Source of the DNA: Alistipes excrementigallinarum
Lineage (GTDB): Bacteria > Bacteroidota > Bacteroidia > Bacteroidales > Rikenellaceae
Assembly (NCBI GenBank): GCA_019112825.1
Contig: DXIP01000009.1
Location: 124,001 to 188,000, forward strand
Direction of reading: 5' to 3'
Length of the DNA stretch: 64,000 nt
Below the pieces are notes generated by a model. That model was not told the DNA's origin and searched no databases. It saw only the letters and a program-made list of their open reading frames with translations. This document shows positions 52,275-61,185 of the stretch, piece by piece; the first letter of the stretch is position 1; the number at the start of each line of letters is the position of its first letter. Made by a program: the position numbers and the translations under genes.

Positions 52275-54911
52275 ATGCGTCTATCGGATTTGAAGACCAG
52301 CGAATCGGCGACGATTCTCAAGGTGCACGGTCACGGCGGCTTCCGTCGCCGAATCATGGAGATGGGCTTCGTGCGGGGGCAGCGCGTCGAGGTGCTGCTC
52401 AATGCACCGCTGAAGGACCCCATCGAATACAAGGTCATGGGTTACGACATCTCGCTGCGGCGCAGCGAGGCCGACATGGTGGAGGTGCTCTCCGACAGCG
52501 AAGCAAAGCAGTTGGCCGACGAACAGGCCCGTCAGGTGGTTGACGATGCGTCGGGACGTGCCCCTAAAGGGGATGCGCTTCCCGAAACGGGCAGTGTCGA
52601 GCGGGTGATTCACGAGCGGAGCCGCCACATCGAAATCGCCCTGGTGGGCAACCCCAACAGCGGCAAGACCTCTCTGTTCAACGCCATCTCGGGCGGTCAC
52701 GAGCATGTGGGCAACTACAGCGGTGTGACGGTCGATGCCAAGCGGGGGCGCTGCACCTACCGCGGCTATACGTTCGGGGTGACCGACCTGCCGGGCACCT
52801 ACGCCCTCTCGGCCTATACGCCCGAGGAGCGCTACGTGCGCAGCCACATCGAGAAGAACAACCCCGACGTGATTGTCAACGCGGTGGTGGCCTCGAACCT
52901 CGAACGCAACCTCTATCTGACTACCGAACTGATTGATATAAACCCGCGCATCGTAGTGGCGCTCAACATGTACGACGAGCTGGACGCCAGCGGCGCCACG
53001 CTCGACTACGACAGTCTGGGCCGCATGCTCGGTGTGCCGATGGTCCCCGTCGAGGCGCGCAACCACAAGGGCATCGAGACGCTGCTCGACACCGTGATTG
53101 CGGTCTACGAGAACCGTGACGAGCGGGTGCGCCACATCCATATCGGTCTGGGTCCCGTGGTCGAGGAGAGCGTCCGCCGGCTCCACGACGACATGAACGA
53201 ATACCGCAGCCAGCTGCCCAAGGCCTTTCCGCCGCGCTACTACGCGATGAAGATGCTCGAGGGCGACCACCAGGTCGAGGAGTGGCTGCGCGGCTGCGAA
53301 CGCTTCCCCAAGTGGGTGGAGATTCGCGACCGCGAGGCGCAGCGCATCTCCGAGGCGCTGGGCGAGGATGTCGAGACGGCGATTGCCAACCAGAAGTACG
53401 GCTTCATCTCCGGAGCGCTCAAGGAGACGCTCACCCCCGGCATGGGGGCCGAACGCTCCGCAACGGCGCTCATCGACACGCTGGTGACCCACAAGCTGTG
53501 GGGCTTCCCCATCTTCTTCTTCCTCATGTGGCTGATGTTCTGGTGCACGTTCAGCCTCGGCGCCTACCCCCAGGGGTGGATTGAGACGCTTGTCGGGTGG
53601 ATTGGCGAGGGCATCAACGCCCTGCTGCCCGCCGGCCCCATCCGCGACATGCTGGTTGACGGCGTCATCGGCGGCGTGGGCAGCGTGATTGTCTTCCTGC
53701 CGAACATCGTCATCCTCTACCTGTTCATCTCCTTCATGGAGGATTCGGGCTATCTGGCGCGTGCGGCCTTCATCATGGACCGCATCATGCACCGCATCGG
53801 CCTGCACGGAAAATCGTTCATTCCGCTGGTGATGGGCTTCGGCTGCAACGTGCCGGCCATCATGGCGACGCGAACCATCGAGAGCCGCAGCAGCCGTCTG
53901 ATAACCATCATGATAACTCCGTTCATGTCGTGCAGCGCGCGAATACCCATCTACCTGCTTCTTGCCGGCACCTTCTTCCCCGGCCGGTCGGGGCTGGTGA
54001 TGTTCTGCCTCTATGTGCTGGGCATTCTGCTGGCCATCGTCACCGCACGGCTGATTCGGCGCTTCTTCTTCCCGGTGGACGAAACCCCCTTTGTCATGGA
54101 GCTGCCACCCTACCGGCTGCCGACCTGGAAGACGACGCTCCGCCACATGTGGGACAAGTGCGCGCAGTACCTCCGCAAGATGGGCGGCATGATTCTGATA
54201 GCGTCGGTCATCGTCTGGCTGCTGAGCTACTATCCGCGCACCGAGGAGCCCGTGCCGGCCTCCGTACATTATGAGAACTCCTATCTGGGCCGGATTGGCA
54301 AGGCCTGCGAGCCGGCCTTTACGCCGATGGGTCTCAACTGGAAGGCGGGTGTATCGCTGCTCTCGGGCGTGGCGGCCAAGGAGATTGTCGTCAGCACGCT
54401 CGGCGTGCTCTATGCCGAGGCGCCCGTAACCGGTGCTGAGACGTCGGTTGCCGCCGGTGCGGCGCCGGAAGCAACTCCTGTAACTGAGCCGGCATCGGAA
54501 ACGACCGCAGCTCCGGCATTGGAGCCTGCCGCCGAAGCAGCCGCAATATCCTCTTCGGAGCCTGTGGCAGGAACGGCCGCCGTACAGGTGAACGAGCCCT
54601 CTGCCGCAACGACCGCTTCGGAGGAGGTTGCCGCAAGCCGGGCATCGGCCACGGCCGAGCTGGCCGAGTCGGACGATGAGGAGGCCGAGATGGCCAGCCT
54701 TTCGAAGCGGCTGCTTGCGAGCGGCGATTTCAACACGGCTTCGGTCATTGCCTTTCTGGTCTTCATCCTCATCTACTTCCCCTGCATCGCCACCATTGCG
54801 GCCATCGCCTCGGAGGCGGGCTGGAAGTGGGCGCTGACGTCGGTGGTCTACAACACGGCGGTGGCCTGGCTGGTGTCGTGGGTCGTCTATCACCTCATAA
54901 ACTGGTTGTAG
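52275..54911 (+). CDS. feoB: FeoA-FeoB fusion, ferrous iron transporter
   Basis: 878 aa. Residues 1-75 are a FeoA SH3-like domain (MRLSDLKTSESATI...VMGYDISLRR). After a linker, the G domain starts: GNPNSGKTS at 125-133, VGNYSGVTVD, DLPGTYALS and NMYD. Then a GDI helix domain and the membrane core with two Gate motifs (MGFGCNVPAIMATR; LLSGVAAKEIVVSTLGVL). Residues about 716-810 are an Ala/Glu/Thr/Pro-rich, low-complexity insertion between the last membrane segments, not expected in the family. It imports Fe2+. Start at 52275 by FeoA fit and promoter. Confidence 0.95.
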   Translation: MRLSDLKTSESATILKVHGHGGFRRRIMEMGFVRGQRVEVLLNAPLKDPIEYKVMGYDISLRRSEADMVEVLSDSEAKQLADEQARQVVDDASGRAPKGDALPETGSVERVIHERSRHIEIALVGNPNSGKTSLFNAISGGHEHVGNYSGVTVDAKRGRCTYRGYTFGVTDLPGTYALSAYTPEERYVRSHIEKNNPDVIVNAVVASNLERNLYLTTELIDINPRIVVALNMYDELDASGATLDYDSLGRMLGVPMVPVEARNHKGIETLLDTVIAVYENRDERVRHIHIGLGPVVEESVRRLHDDMNEYRSQLPKAFPPRYYAMKMLEGDHQVEEWLRGCERFPKWVEIRDREAQRISEALGEDVETAIANQKYGFISGALKETLTPGMGAERSATALIDTLVTHKLWGFPIFFFLMWLMFWCTFSLGAYPQGWIETLVGWIGEGINALLPAGPIRDMLVDGVIGGVGSVIVFLPNIVILYLFISFMEDSGYLARAAFIMDRIMHRIGLHGKSFIPLVMGFGCNVPAIMATRTIESRSSRLITIMITPFMSCSARIPIYLLLAGTFFPGRSGLVMFCLYVLGILLAIVTARLIRRFFFPVDETPFVMELPPYRLPTWKTTLRHMWDKCAQYLRKMGGMILIASVIVWLLSYYPRTEEPVPASVHYENSYLGRIGKACEPAFTPMGLNWKAGVSLLSGVAAKEIVVSTLGVLYAEAPVTGAETSVAAGAAPEATPVTEPASETTAAPALEPAAEAAAISSSEPVAGTAAVQVNEPSAATTASEEVAASRASATAELAESDDEEAEMASLSKRLLASGDFNTASVIAFLVFILIYFPCIATIAAIASEAGWKWALTSVVYNTAVAWLVSWVVYHLINWL

Positions 54912-54912
54912 C

Positions 54913-55089
54913 ATGACGTGGCAGGACGGCATCGTCTGGCTCTTCGGAGTGGTACTGGCGGCGGTGGTCGTTTGGCGGCTTGTGCAGACGCTGCGCGGCA
55001 GGCGTGTGCCCGCGTGCGGCAGCTGCAGCCGCGAGTGTCCAATGCGGAACAAGGGCAAGGATGCCCGGTGCCCCGGCGAGCCGAAGTAG
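54913..55089 (+). CDS. FeoB-associated Cys-rich membrane protein (58 aa)
   Basis: 58 aa starting one base after the feoB stop. One N-terminal transmembrane helix (DGIVWLFGVVLAAVVVWRLV) and a cytoplasmic Cys cluster (ACGSCSRECPMRN...RCPGEPK, five Cys overall) match the FeoB-associated family that follows feoB in many Bacteroidota and Firmicutes. Possibly the FeoC-like partner that handles iron or an Fe-S signal; not established. Confidence 0.85.
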   Translation: MTWQDGIVWLFGVVLAAVVVWRLVQTLRGRRVPACGSCSRECPMRNKGKDARCPGEPK

Positions 55090-55306
55090 CGGAGCGGGAC
55101 GGGAGTTTCATTGCGGCGTGAAGCGCTCGTTGCGGCACGGTTGTCTTGTCGATGCTGGTGCTGGTGCCCTTGTTACGATGCTGCTCTCGCCGCGGCGTGG
55201 TGGCTTTGCCGATGAATGGCCTCCTTGTTGCGGAGCCCGGGCCGAATGACTCTCCCTCTGTGCGGCACTCCGCGCCGAAGCGTGAATGCCTGAAGCAGAT
55301 ATGAAA
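55090..55306. other. spacer without a recognisable gene
   Basis: About 215 bases between the Fe-transport unit and the terminator shared with the aminotransferase gene; no promoter, repeat or coding sequence stands out. Confidence 0.5.
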
Positions 55307-55340
55307 GAAGCGGACCGACCCCGACGGGTCGGTCCGCTTC
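55307..55340. terminator. terminator between feoB unit and aminotransferase gene
   Basis: A perfect 14-bp stem GAAGCGGACCGACC (55307-55320), 6-base loop, complement 55327-55340. CTTTCAT follows on the minus strand. Confidence 0.8.
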
Positions 55341-55359
55341 TCATATATGGGGCTGGCGG

Positions 55360-56547
55360 CTACTTGTGAAGCCGGGCCTTTACGTTGTCGGTTGCACGCT
55401 TGAGCAGCTCCTCGGGGCAGCAGAGCGTGATGCGGATGTAGCGCTTGCCCTCCGAACCGAAGATACCGCCGGGGGTCAGGAAGACGTCGCACTTCTCCAT
55501 CACCTCGTCCGAGAAGGCGAAGCTGTCGCCCTCGTAATCCTCCGGAAGCTCGGCCCATACAAAGAGGCCGGCCTGGTGCGGACGGTAGGTGCATCCCAGC
55601 GCATCGAGCAGTGCGTAGGCCTGCTTCTCGCGGCCGTAGTAGATGTCGTTGAGCTGCTTGTACCAGTCGGCACCGAGCGACAGCGCCGTGTCGGCAGCGG
55701 CCTGAATCGGATAGAACATGCCCGAGTCCATGTTGCTCTTGAAGGTCAGAATCGAGTCAATCCACTCCTTGCGGCCCAGGATGACGCCCACGCGCCAGCC
55801 GGCCATCGAATGGCCCTTCGAGAGCGAGTTCATCTCGAGCGCCACTTCACGTGCACCGTCTACCGACATGATGCTCATCGGCTTGTCGCTGTTGCGGATG
55901 AAGCTGTAGGGGTTGTCGTGTACAATCAGGATGTTGTGCTTGGCACCGAACTCGATGATTTTCTCGAAGAGCTCGCGCGTCGGCGTCTGGCCCGTCGGCA
56001 TGTTGGGGTAGTTGACCAGCATCATCTTGACGCCGTCGAGACCGGCACGCTCGATGGCCTCGAAATCGGGATAGAAGTTGGTCTGCTTGTTGAGCGCATA
56101 GGGAAGCATCTCACCGCCCGAAAGGCGTACGGCGGCCGAATAGGTGGGATAGCCCGGGTTGGGGACCAGCACCTTGTCGCCCGGATTGAGGAACGTCATG
56201 CAGATGTGCATGATACCCTCCTTCGAACCGATGAGGGGCAGAATCTCGGAGTTGTAGTCGAACTCCACGCCGTACCACTTCTTGTACCAGTCGGCAAAAG
56301 CCTTGCGCAGAATGGGTTCGCCCTTGTAAGACATGTATTTGTGTACGTCGGGACGCTGAGCCTCCTTGGCCAGACGGTCGATGACCGACTGATGGGGCGG
56401 CAGGTCGGGGCTGCCCATTGCGAGTTTGACAATCTGGCGGCCGGTGGCTGCCTCGATGTCGGCAATTTCGCGCAGACGACGCGAAAAATAGTACTCTCCA
56501 ATCCCGTCCAGACGGTGTGAACGTTCGATGTTTACTGCTTTTGCCAT
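55360..56547 (-). CDS. class I/II pyridoxal-phosphate aminotransferase
   Basis: 395 aa, fold type I. The PLP lysine is in NSLSKGHSMAGWRVG, the PLP aspartate/tyrosine in HDNPYSFIRN, and the substrate Arg in KRYIRITLC. Related enzymes transaminate aspartate or diaminopimelate, or act on alanine; the N-terminal SHRLDGIGEYYFSRRLREI resembles the LL-DAP/aspartate group. The specific substrate is not settled. Monocistronic, with a clean terminator. Confidence 0.9.
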   Translation of the reverse strand: MAKAVNIERSHRLDGIGEYYFSRRLREIADIEAATGRQIVKLAMGSPDLPPHQSVIDRLAKEAQRPDVHKYMSYKGEPILRKAFADWYKKWYGVEFDYNSEILPLIGSKEGIMHICMTFLNPGDKVLVPNPGYPTYSAAVRLSGGEMLPYALNKQTNFYPDFEAIERAGLDGVKMMLVNYPNMPTGQTPTRELFEKIIEFGAKHNILIVHDNPYSFIRNSDKPMSIMSVDGAREVALEMNSLSKGHSMAGWRVGVILGRKEWIDSILTFKSNMDSGMFYPIQAAADTALSLGADWYKQLNDIYYGREKQAYALLDALGCTYRPHQAGLFVWAELPEDYEGDSFAFSDEVMEKCDVFLTPGGIFGSEGKRYIRITLCCPEELLKRATDNVKARLHK

Positions 56548-56579
56548 TGTTGATAGAGATGATGTTTGATTTGTCGGGG

Positions 56580-56860
56580 CAAATTTACGAAATAATTTGG
56601 GAAATGCGAAATCGTGGGAGCAGGGGTTGCCGGCCGTTTTTCGGCGGCGGAAAGGTGCTGCGGGGGTGCTGGCTCATGTTGGTTCCCAGCGGTGCTTCCG
56701 GGTGGGTGTCGGGTTGCGGGCCTTCGCGCGTCCTTGCCGGGTTCCGGCGCACGACGCTTCGGAGGTGCCGGGGTGCATGCGCTGGCCGGTCCCCGGCATG
56801 TGGCTTTCCGTCGGAGCCGGGGTGCGGGCTCCCCTTCCGGCGGCGCGGCTCGTCGCTTCG
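56580..56860. other. GC-rich spacer with degenerate repeats
   Basis: About 280 bases with GCCGGGGTGC and CGCTTCGGA each present twice. No coding or promoter signal is convincing. Confidence 0.45.
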
Positions 56861-56865
56861 GAGGA

Positions 56866-56913
56866 CGCAAAAAAAGCCCGGAACGGAGCCTTGTGTGCGG
56901 TATCCGTTCCGGG
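56866..56913 (-). terminator. intrinsic terminator after purT
   Basis: CCCGGAACGGA (56877-56887) pairs with 56903-56913 across a 15-base loop. On the minus strand a run of seven T follows. Confidence 0.88.
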
Positions 56914-56953
56914 TAAACTGGCGGCAGGATACCCTGCCGTTGAGAGGAATGCG

Positions 56954-58129
56954 TTAGTGTACCTTGACCTTTGCGGCAGCTGCCTTGGCGCGGTTGCGCA
57001 GCTCCTCGAGGTCGCTGCCCAGCGGGGCGTGGCACACCACGACGCCCATGCGGCGGCCGGGGCGCATGGTGGGTTTGCCGAAAATCCGCAGGTCGGTGGC
57101 CGGGTCGTCGGCCAGCGCCTCCTTCAGTCCGTCGTACTGCGGAGCTCCGCTGCCGACGACTTCGGGGGCGAGAATCACGGCGCTGGCACCCATGCGCTCG
57201 AAGGTGATGGCCGGGATGGGCAGTCCGAGGACGGCGCGGGCGTGCAACTCGAACTCGTTGAGATTCTGCGTTCCGGCGAGCGTTACCATACCCGTGTCAT
57301 GAGGTCGGGGCGAGAGCTCCGAGAAGTAGACGCCGTGCTCGTGGCTGAGGAAGAACTCCACACCCCACAGACCGGCGCCGCCCAGCGCCTCGGTCACCTT
57401 GGCGGCCATGCGCTGCGCCTCGGCCAGATGCTCGGGGGCGATTTCGGGCGACTGGAAGCTTTCGCGGTAGTCGCCGTTCTTCTGGACGTGGCCCACGGGC
57501 GGGCAGAAGAGCGTCGGCCCCTGCTGCTGGGTGACGGTCAGAAGGGTGATTTCGCTGTCGAAGCGGATGAACTCCTCGACAATCAGCTCGCGGATATCGC
57601 CGCGGCTTCCGGCGCAGCCGTACTCCCATGCGTGCGGCAGCTCCTCGGCCGAGCGGACGACCGACTGACCCTTGCCCGAGGAGGACATGAGCGGCTTGAC
57701 GACGCAGGGAAATCCGATTTGATGCGCCGCTTCGTATAACTCGTCCAGCGATTTGGCATAGAAGTATTTGGCCGTGCGCAGACCGAGCTCCTTGGCTGCC
57801 AGGTCGCGAATCGCCTTGCGGTTCATCGTGAAGTTGACGGCACGGGCGCTCGGTACGACCTGGATGCCCTGGCGTTCGAAGTCGTAGAGGCGCTCGGTGC
57901 GGATGGCCTCGATTTCGGGAACGATGATGTCGGGCTGGTGCTTGGCCACGGCGGCGGCCAGCGCGTCGCCGTCGAGCATGCTGAAGACCTCGCACTCGTC
58001 GGCCACCTGCATGGCGGGGGCCCCTGCGTAGGAGTCGCAGGCGATGATGTGCTGGCCCAGTCGCTGGGTGGCGATTACGAACTCTTTGCCCAGCTCTCCG
58101 GAGCCGAGCAGCAGGATTTTCTTAGTCAT
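56954..58129 (-). CDS. purT: formate-dependent phosphoribosylglycinamide formyltransferase 2
   Basis: 391 aa, ATP-grasp. The N-terminal KKILLLGSGELGKEFVIATQRLG and SYAGAPAMQVAD, the central KPLMSSSGKGQSVV and GLWGVEFFLSHEHGVYFSELSPRPHDTGMVTL match PurT closely. It makes formyl-GAR from formate and ATP, bypassing formyl-THF. ATG at 58129 (MTKKILLL). It is alone between a -7 box and a terminator, not in a purine operon. Confidence 0.96.
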   Translation of the reverse strand: MTKKILLLGSGELGKEFVIATQRLGQHIIACDSYAGAPAMQVADECEVFSMLDGDALAAAVAKHQPDIIVPEIEAIRTERLYDFERQGIQVVPSARAVNFTMNRKAIRDLAAKELGLRTAKYFYAKSLDELYEAAHQIGFPCVVKPLMSSSGKGQSVVRSAEELPHAWEYGCAGSRGDIRELIVEEFIRFDSEITLLTVTQQQGPTLFCPPVGHVQKNGDYRESFQSPEIAPEHLAEAQRMAAKVTEALGGAGLWGVEFFLSHEHGVYFSELSPRPHDTGMVTLAGTQNLNEFELHARAVLGLPIPAITFERMGASAVILAPEVVGSGAPQYDGLKEALADDPATDLRIFGKPTMRPGRRMGVVVCHAPLGSDLEELRNRAKAAAAKVKVH

Positions 58130-58149
58130 GGGCGTAGATTTTGGTGGGA

Positions 58150-58157
58150 CAAAGATA
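58150..58157 (-). promoter_or_regulatory. -7 box for purT
   Basis: TATCTTTG on the minus strand, 20 bases before the start codon. Confidence 0.7.
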
Positions 58158-58304
58158 GTGAAATGGGGGCTTGGTGGCAAATGTGGCGAAGGGTTTTTCA
58201 CGGGATACCGCCATCGGGACCGAACGCAGCGCCGCAAGTTGCCGAAAACGTCCGGCGGCGGCTCTTTTTCGTTCCGGGGGCTTGCCGCTTCGGACGATAT
58301 TTCT

Positions 58305-58312
58305 TATCTTTG
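58305..58312 (+). promoter_or_regulatory. -7 box for the DUF4838 gene
   Basis: TATCTTTG, 29 bases before the ATG at 58342. Confidence 0.7.
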
Positions 58313-58341
58313 AACCGGAAAGAAACTCAAACTACCCTGCC

Positions 58342-60543
58342 ATGCGCTTTTTGAAACCCTGTCTGCTCCTGATGGCCGTGCTGCTGTCGGGAGCGCTCTC
58401 TGCGGCGGCTCAGACGACGCTCGCCCGCAAGGGAAAGCCCGTCGCGCGGATTGTCGCGGCCGACGGGTCGTCCGTCAACCGGCGTGCCGCCGCCCTGCTG
58501 CAGCGCTTCGTGCGCGAAGCGAGCGGTGCGGAGCTGCCGCTGCTCGAAGGAGTCGCCCCCAGACGCGGCGATGTGGTCATCGGTGCGGGCGACACGACGT
58601 CGCTTACGGAGGACGGCTTCCGGCTGCAGAGCCGCGACGGCGTGCTCTACGTCTCGTCGGGCGGCGACAAGGGGGCGCTCTACGGCGTCGTAACGCTGCT
58701 CGAGCGCTACCTCGGTGTAGATTACCTGGCGGCGAACACCTATACGATTGACCGCAGACCGACCATCGAGCTGCCCGCGATGGACTGCTTCGAGAATCCG
58801 GCCTTCCGCTACCGCCAGAGCCAGGGCTACGGCATGGCTCTGGACGAGACCTACCGCGACTTCCTGCGGCTGGAGGAGCCCCGCGACATCTTTGCCGGAG
58901 GGATGTGGGTTCATACCTTCAACCAGCTGCTCCCCGCCTCGGTCTACGGCCGGGAGCATCCCGAATACTACTCCTTCATCAACGGAGAGCGCCGGCCCGG
59001 AAAGGCCAGCCAGTGGTGTCTGACCAACCCCGAGGTGCTGGAGCTGGTTGCGGCCAAGGTGGATTCGGTCTTCAAGGCCAACCCGGGGATGAACATCATC
59101 TCCATCAGCCAGAACGACAGCAACTTCACCTACTGCCGTTGCGAGGAGTGCGAGCGGGTGAACCAGTATGAGGGGGCGCCTTCGGGCAACTACATCCGCT
59201 TCCTGAACAAGCTCGCCGAGCGCTTCCCCGACAAGGAGTTCTCGACGCTGGCCTACCTCTTCACGATGGAGCCGCCGCTCCATGTCAAGCCGCTGCCCAA
59301 CGTCAACATCATGCTCTGCGACATCGACTGCGACCGCGAGGTGCCGCTGACGGACAACGCGTCGGGACAGAAGTTCGTCCGCGCCCTCGAGGGGTGGTCG
59401 GCCATTTCGGACAACATCTTTGTCTGGGACTACGGCATCAACTTCGACAACATGGTCTCGCCCTTTCCCAACTTCCCGGTGCTCAAGCCCAACATCGAAC
59501 TCTTCCGCCGCAACCACGTGACGATGCACTTCTCGCAGATTGGCGGTTCGTACGGCGGCGACTTCTCGGAGCTGCGTACCTATGTGGTGAGCAAGCTGAT
59601 GTGGAATCCCGACCAGGATACCGACGAGCTGATGCTCCGCTTCATGACTGAATACTACGGTGATGCGGCTTCCTACATCTACCAATACGAGAAGCTGCTC
59701 GAAGGCGGTCTGCTCGCTTCGGGACAGCGGCTGTGGATTTACGATTCGCCCGTCTCGCACAAGGACGGCATGCTCAACGACGCCTCGCGCAAGCGCTACA
59801 ACGAGCTCTTCGACCGGGCCGAGTCCTCCGTGGCCGGGGACTCCATGCTGCTGGCCCGCGTGCGGATGGCGCGCCTGCCGCTGATGTATTCCGACCTCGA
59901 GATTGCCCGTACGAAGCGTGAAAAGGATGTCGATGCGGTAGTGCGCGAGCTCGACACCTTCGAGCGTTACGTCTCCGGGTTCGGTGTCGAGACGCTCAAC
60001 GAGCGGCACAACAGCCCGCTGGATTACTGCAAGCTCTACCGCGAACGCTATCTCCCCTCGGAGCGGCAGAGCAAGGCGCTGGGCGCCCGCATCATCTGGC
60101 TCGACGAGCCGGCGGCGCGTTACAGGGAGGTCGGCGAGCGGACGCTCACCGACGGCCTCTTCGGCGGGGCCTCCTTCGTCGAGAGCTGGACGGGCTGGGA
60201 AGGCTGCGATGCCGCCTTCATCGTCGACCTGGGCGAGGAGAAGGAGTTCACCTCTGTCGAGGCGGATTTCCTCCACCAGCTGGGACAGTGGGTGCTGCTG
60301 CCCAAATCGGTCACCTACGCCCTCTCGTCGGATGACGAGACGTGGAGGGAGTTCGGCCGCGTGGAGTTTCCCGAGGACCAGTCCGTGCAGGTGAAGTTCG
60401 TGCCGGCGCGGGTCGAGTCGCCCCAGCCGGTCCGCGCCCGCTACATCAGGGTGTCGGTCGAGGGGACCAAAATCTGCCCGTCGTGGCACTACGGCGTGGG
60501 CTGCCCCTGCTGGTTCTTCATCGACGAGGTATCGGTCTTCTGA
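58342..60543 (+). CDS. secreted DUF4838 glycoside-hydrolase-like protein
   Basis: 733 aa. Signal peptide (ending SAAAQ), an alpha-glucuronidase/GH20-like N-terminal domain (residues about 30-135, DGFRLQSRDGVLYVSSGGDKGALYGVVTLLERYLG), the DUF4838 TIM-barrel-like region (about 150-430, with HTFNQLLP, WCLTNPEV, SISQNDSNFTYCRCEEC), and a C-terminal beta-sandwich (about 610-733) like an F5/8 carbohydrate-binding module. Such proteins are common in gut Bacteroidota and probably act on host or plant glycans; substrate and activity are unproven. Alone, with no SusCD pair nearby. Confidence 0.85.
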   Translation: MRFLKPCLLLMAVLLSGALSAAAQTTLARKGKPVARIVAADGSSVNRRAAALLQRFVREASGAELPLLEGVAPRRGDVVIGAGDTTSLTEDGFRLQSRDGVLYVSSGGDKGALYGVVTLLERYLGVDYLAANTYTIDRRPTIELPAMDCFENPAFRYRQSQGYGMALDETYRDFLRLEEPRDIFAGGMWVHTFNQLLPASVYGREHPEYYSFINGERRPGKASQWCLTNPEVLELVAAKVDSVFKANPGMNIISISQNDSNFTYCRCEECERVNQYEGAPSGNYIRFLNKLAERFPDKEFSTLAYLFTMEPPLHVKPLPNVNIMLCDIDCDREVPLTDNASGQKFVRALEGWSAISDNIFVWDYGINFDNMVSPFPNFPVLKPNIELFRRNHVTMHFSQIGGSYGGDFSELRTYVVSKLMWNPDQDTDELMLRFMTEYYGDAASYIYQYEKLLEGGLLASGQRLWIYDSPVSHKDGMLNDASRKRYNELFDRAESSVAGDSMLLARVRMARLPLMYSDLEIARTKREKDVDAVVRELDTFERYVSGFGVETLNERHNSPLDYCKLYRERYLPSERQSKALGARIIWLDEPAARYREVGERTLTDGLFGGASFVESWTGWEGCDAAFIVDLGEEKEFTSVEADFLHQLGQWVLLPKSVTYALSSDDETWREFGRVEFPEDQSVQVKFVPARVESPQPVRARYIRVSVEGTKICPSWHYGVGCPCWFFIDEVSVF

Positions 60544-60581
60544 TGACGGACGGGCGGAGCTCTTCCGGAGCTTGATAAAAT

Positions 60582-60618
60582 GAATCGCACCGGTCTGATA
60601 ACAAGACCGGTGCGATTC
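60582..60618 (-). terminator. terminator of ssrA
   Basis: A perfect 15-bp stem GAATCGCACCGGTCT (60582-60596), 7-base loop, complement 60604-60618. ATTTTATC follows on the minus strand. Confidence 0.85.
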
Positions 60619-60627
60619 GTCGTTTTG

Positions 60628-61028
60628 TGGAGGTGGCGGGAGTCGAACCCGCGTCCAAACAAGGAGCCCGAAAGCTTTCTACACGCTTATCCGCCGTTTG
60701 GTCCTTCTCCCGGGGTCTGGCAGGCGGCAACCTAACCCCAAGCCCAGTTCCTTTGATTTCGCACGCCGGCCGGAACCCTCCGTCGCACTATCTCCAAATT
60801 GATGATACCCCATATGGACAACCGTTAAGGAGCGGAACAGTCGCCCGGGATACTCGTCGCCAAGCCGCCTTGGACCCGGCGATTAAGCTAATTTTCCTTG
60901 AAAATTAGGCAGCGAGTGCATAGCTGTTATTGCCATTTGATTGTCGAGTGTCGGGATTTACGAGCCGCCACACAGCGCTCGACGTGCTTACAATCCGACT
61001 CTGCCTGCTGTCAAAACCGGGCACCCCC
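60628..61028 (-). ncRNA. ssrA: transfer-messenger RNA (tmRNA)
   Basis: The 3' end (minus strand) is a tRNA-like TPsiC arm, GGACGCGGGTTCGACTCCCG. The acceptor strand CCACCTCC pairs with the 5' end GGGGGTG starting at 61028, followed by GCCCGGTTTTGACAGC, the conserved 5' tRNA-like part. The tag reading frame gives GNNSYALAA then TAA (near 60903-60932), preceded by the charged Ala. The 3' CCA is not encoded. It rescues stalled ribosomes together with SmpB. The position of the resume codon is by analogy. Confidence 0.95.
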
Positions 61029-61070
61029 GGATTTGTTCCGCACGGGACGAGTCCTCATGGAAACCGGAGG

Positions 61071-61078
61071 CAAAGATA
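61071..61078 (-). promoter_or_regulatory. -7 box for ssrA
   Basis: TATCTTTG on the minus strand, 42 bases upstream of the mature 5' end, so a leader must be removed (as by RNase P). Confidence 0.75.
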
Positions 61079-61152
61079 ACTCTTTTCGGGAAAATACAAA
61101 AGCGCGGCGTGCAAAATGGCCCGCCGGGGGCGGAATAATCGGGATTTTTGCG

Positions 61153-61160
61153 TACCTTTG
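61153..61160 (+). promoter_or_regulatory. -7 box for ftsE
   Basis: TACCTTTG, 25 bases before the ATG. Confidence 0.7.
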
Positions 61161-61185
61161 GCAGAAAATTCGGCAATAACCAGAT

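Noticed and set aside
58327..60489. A 720-codon open frame antisense to the DUF4838 gene
   Set aside because: Composition-driven; the + strand product has a signal peptide and domains.
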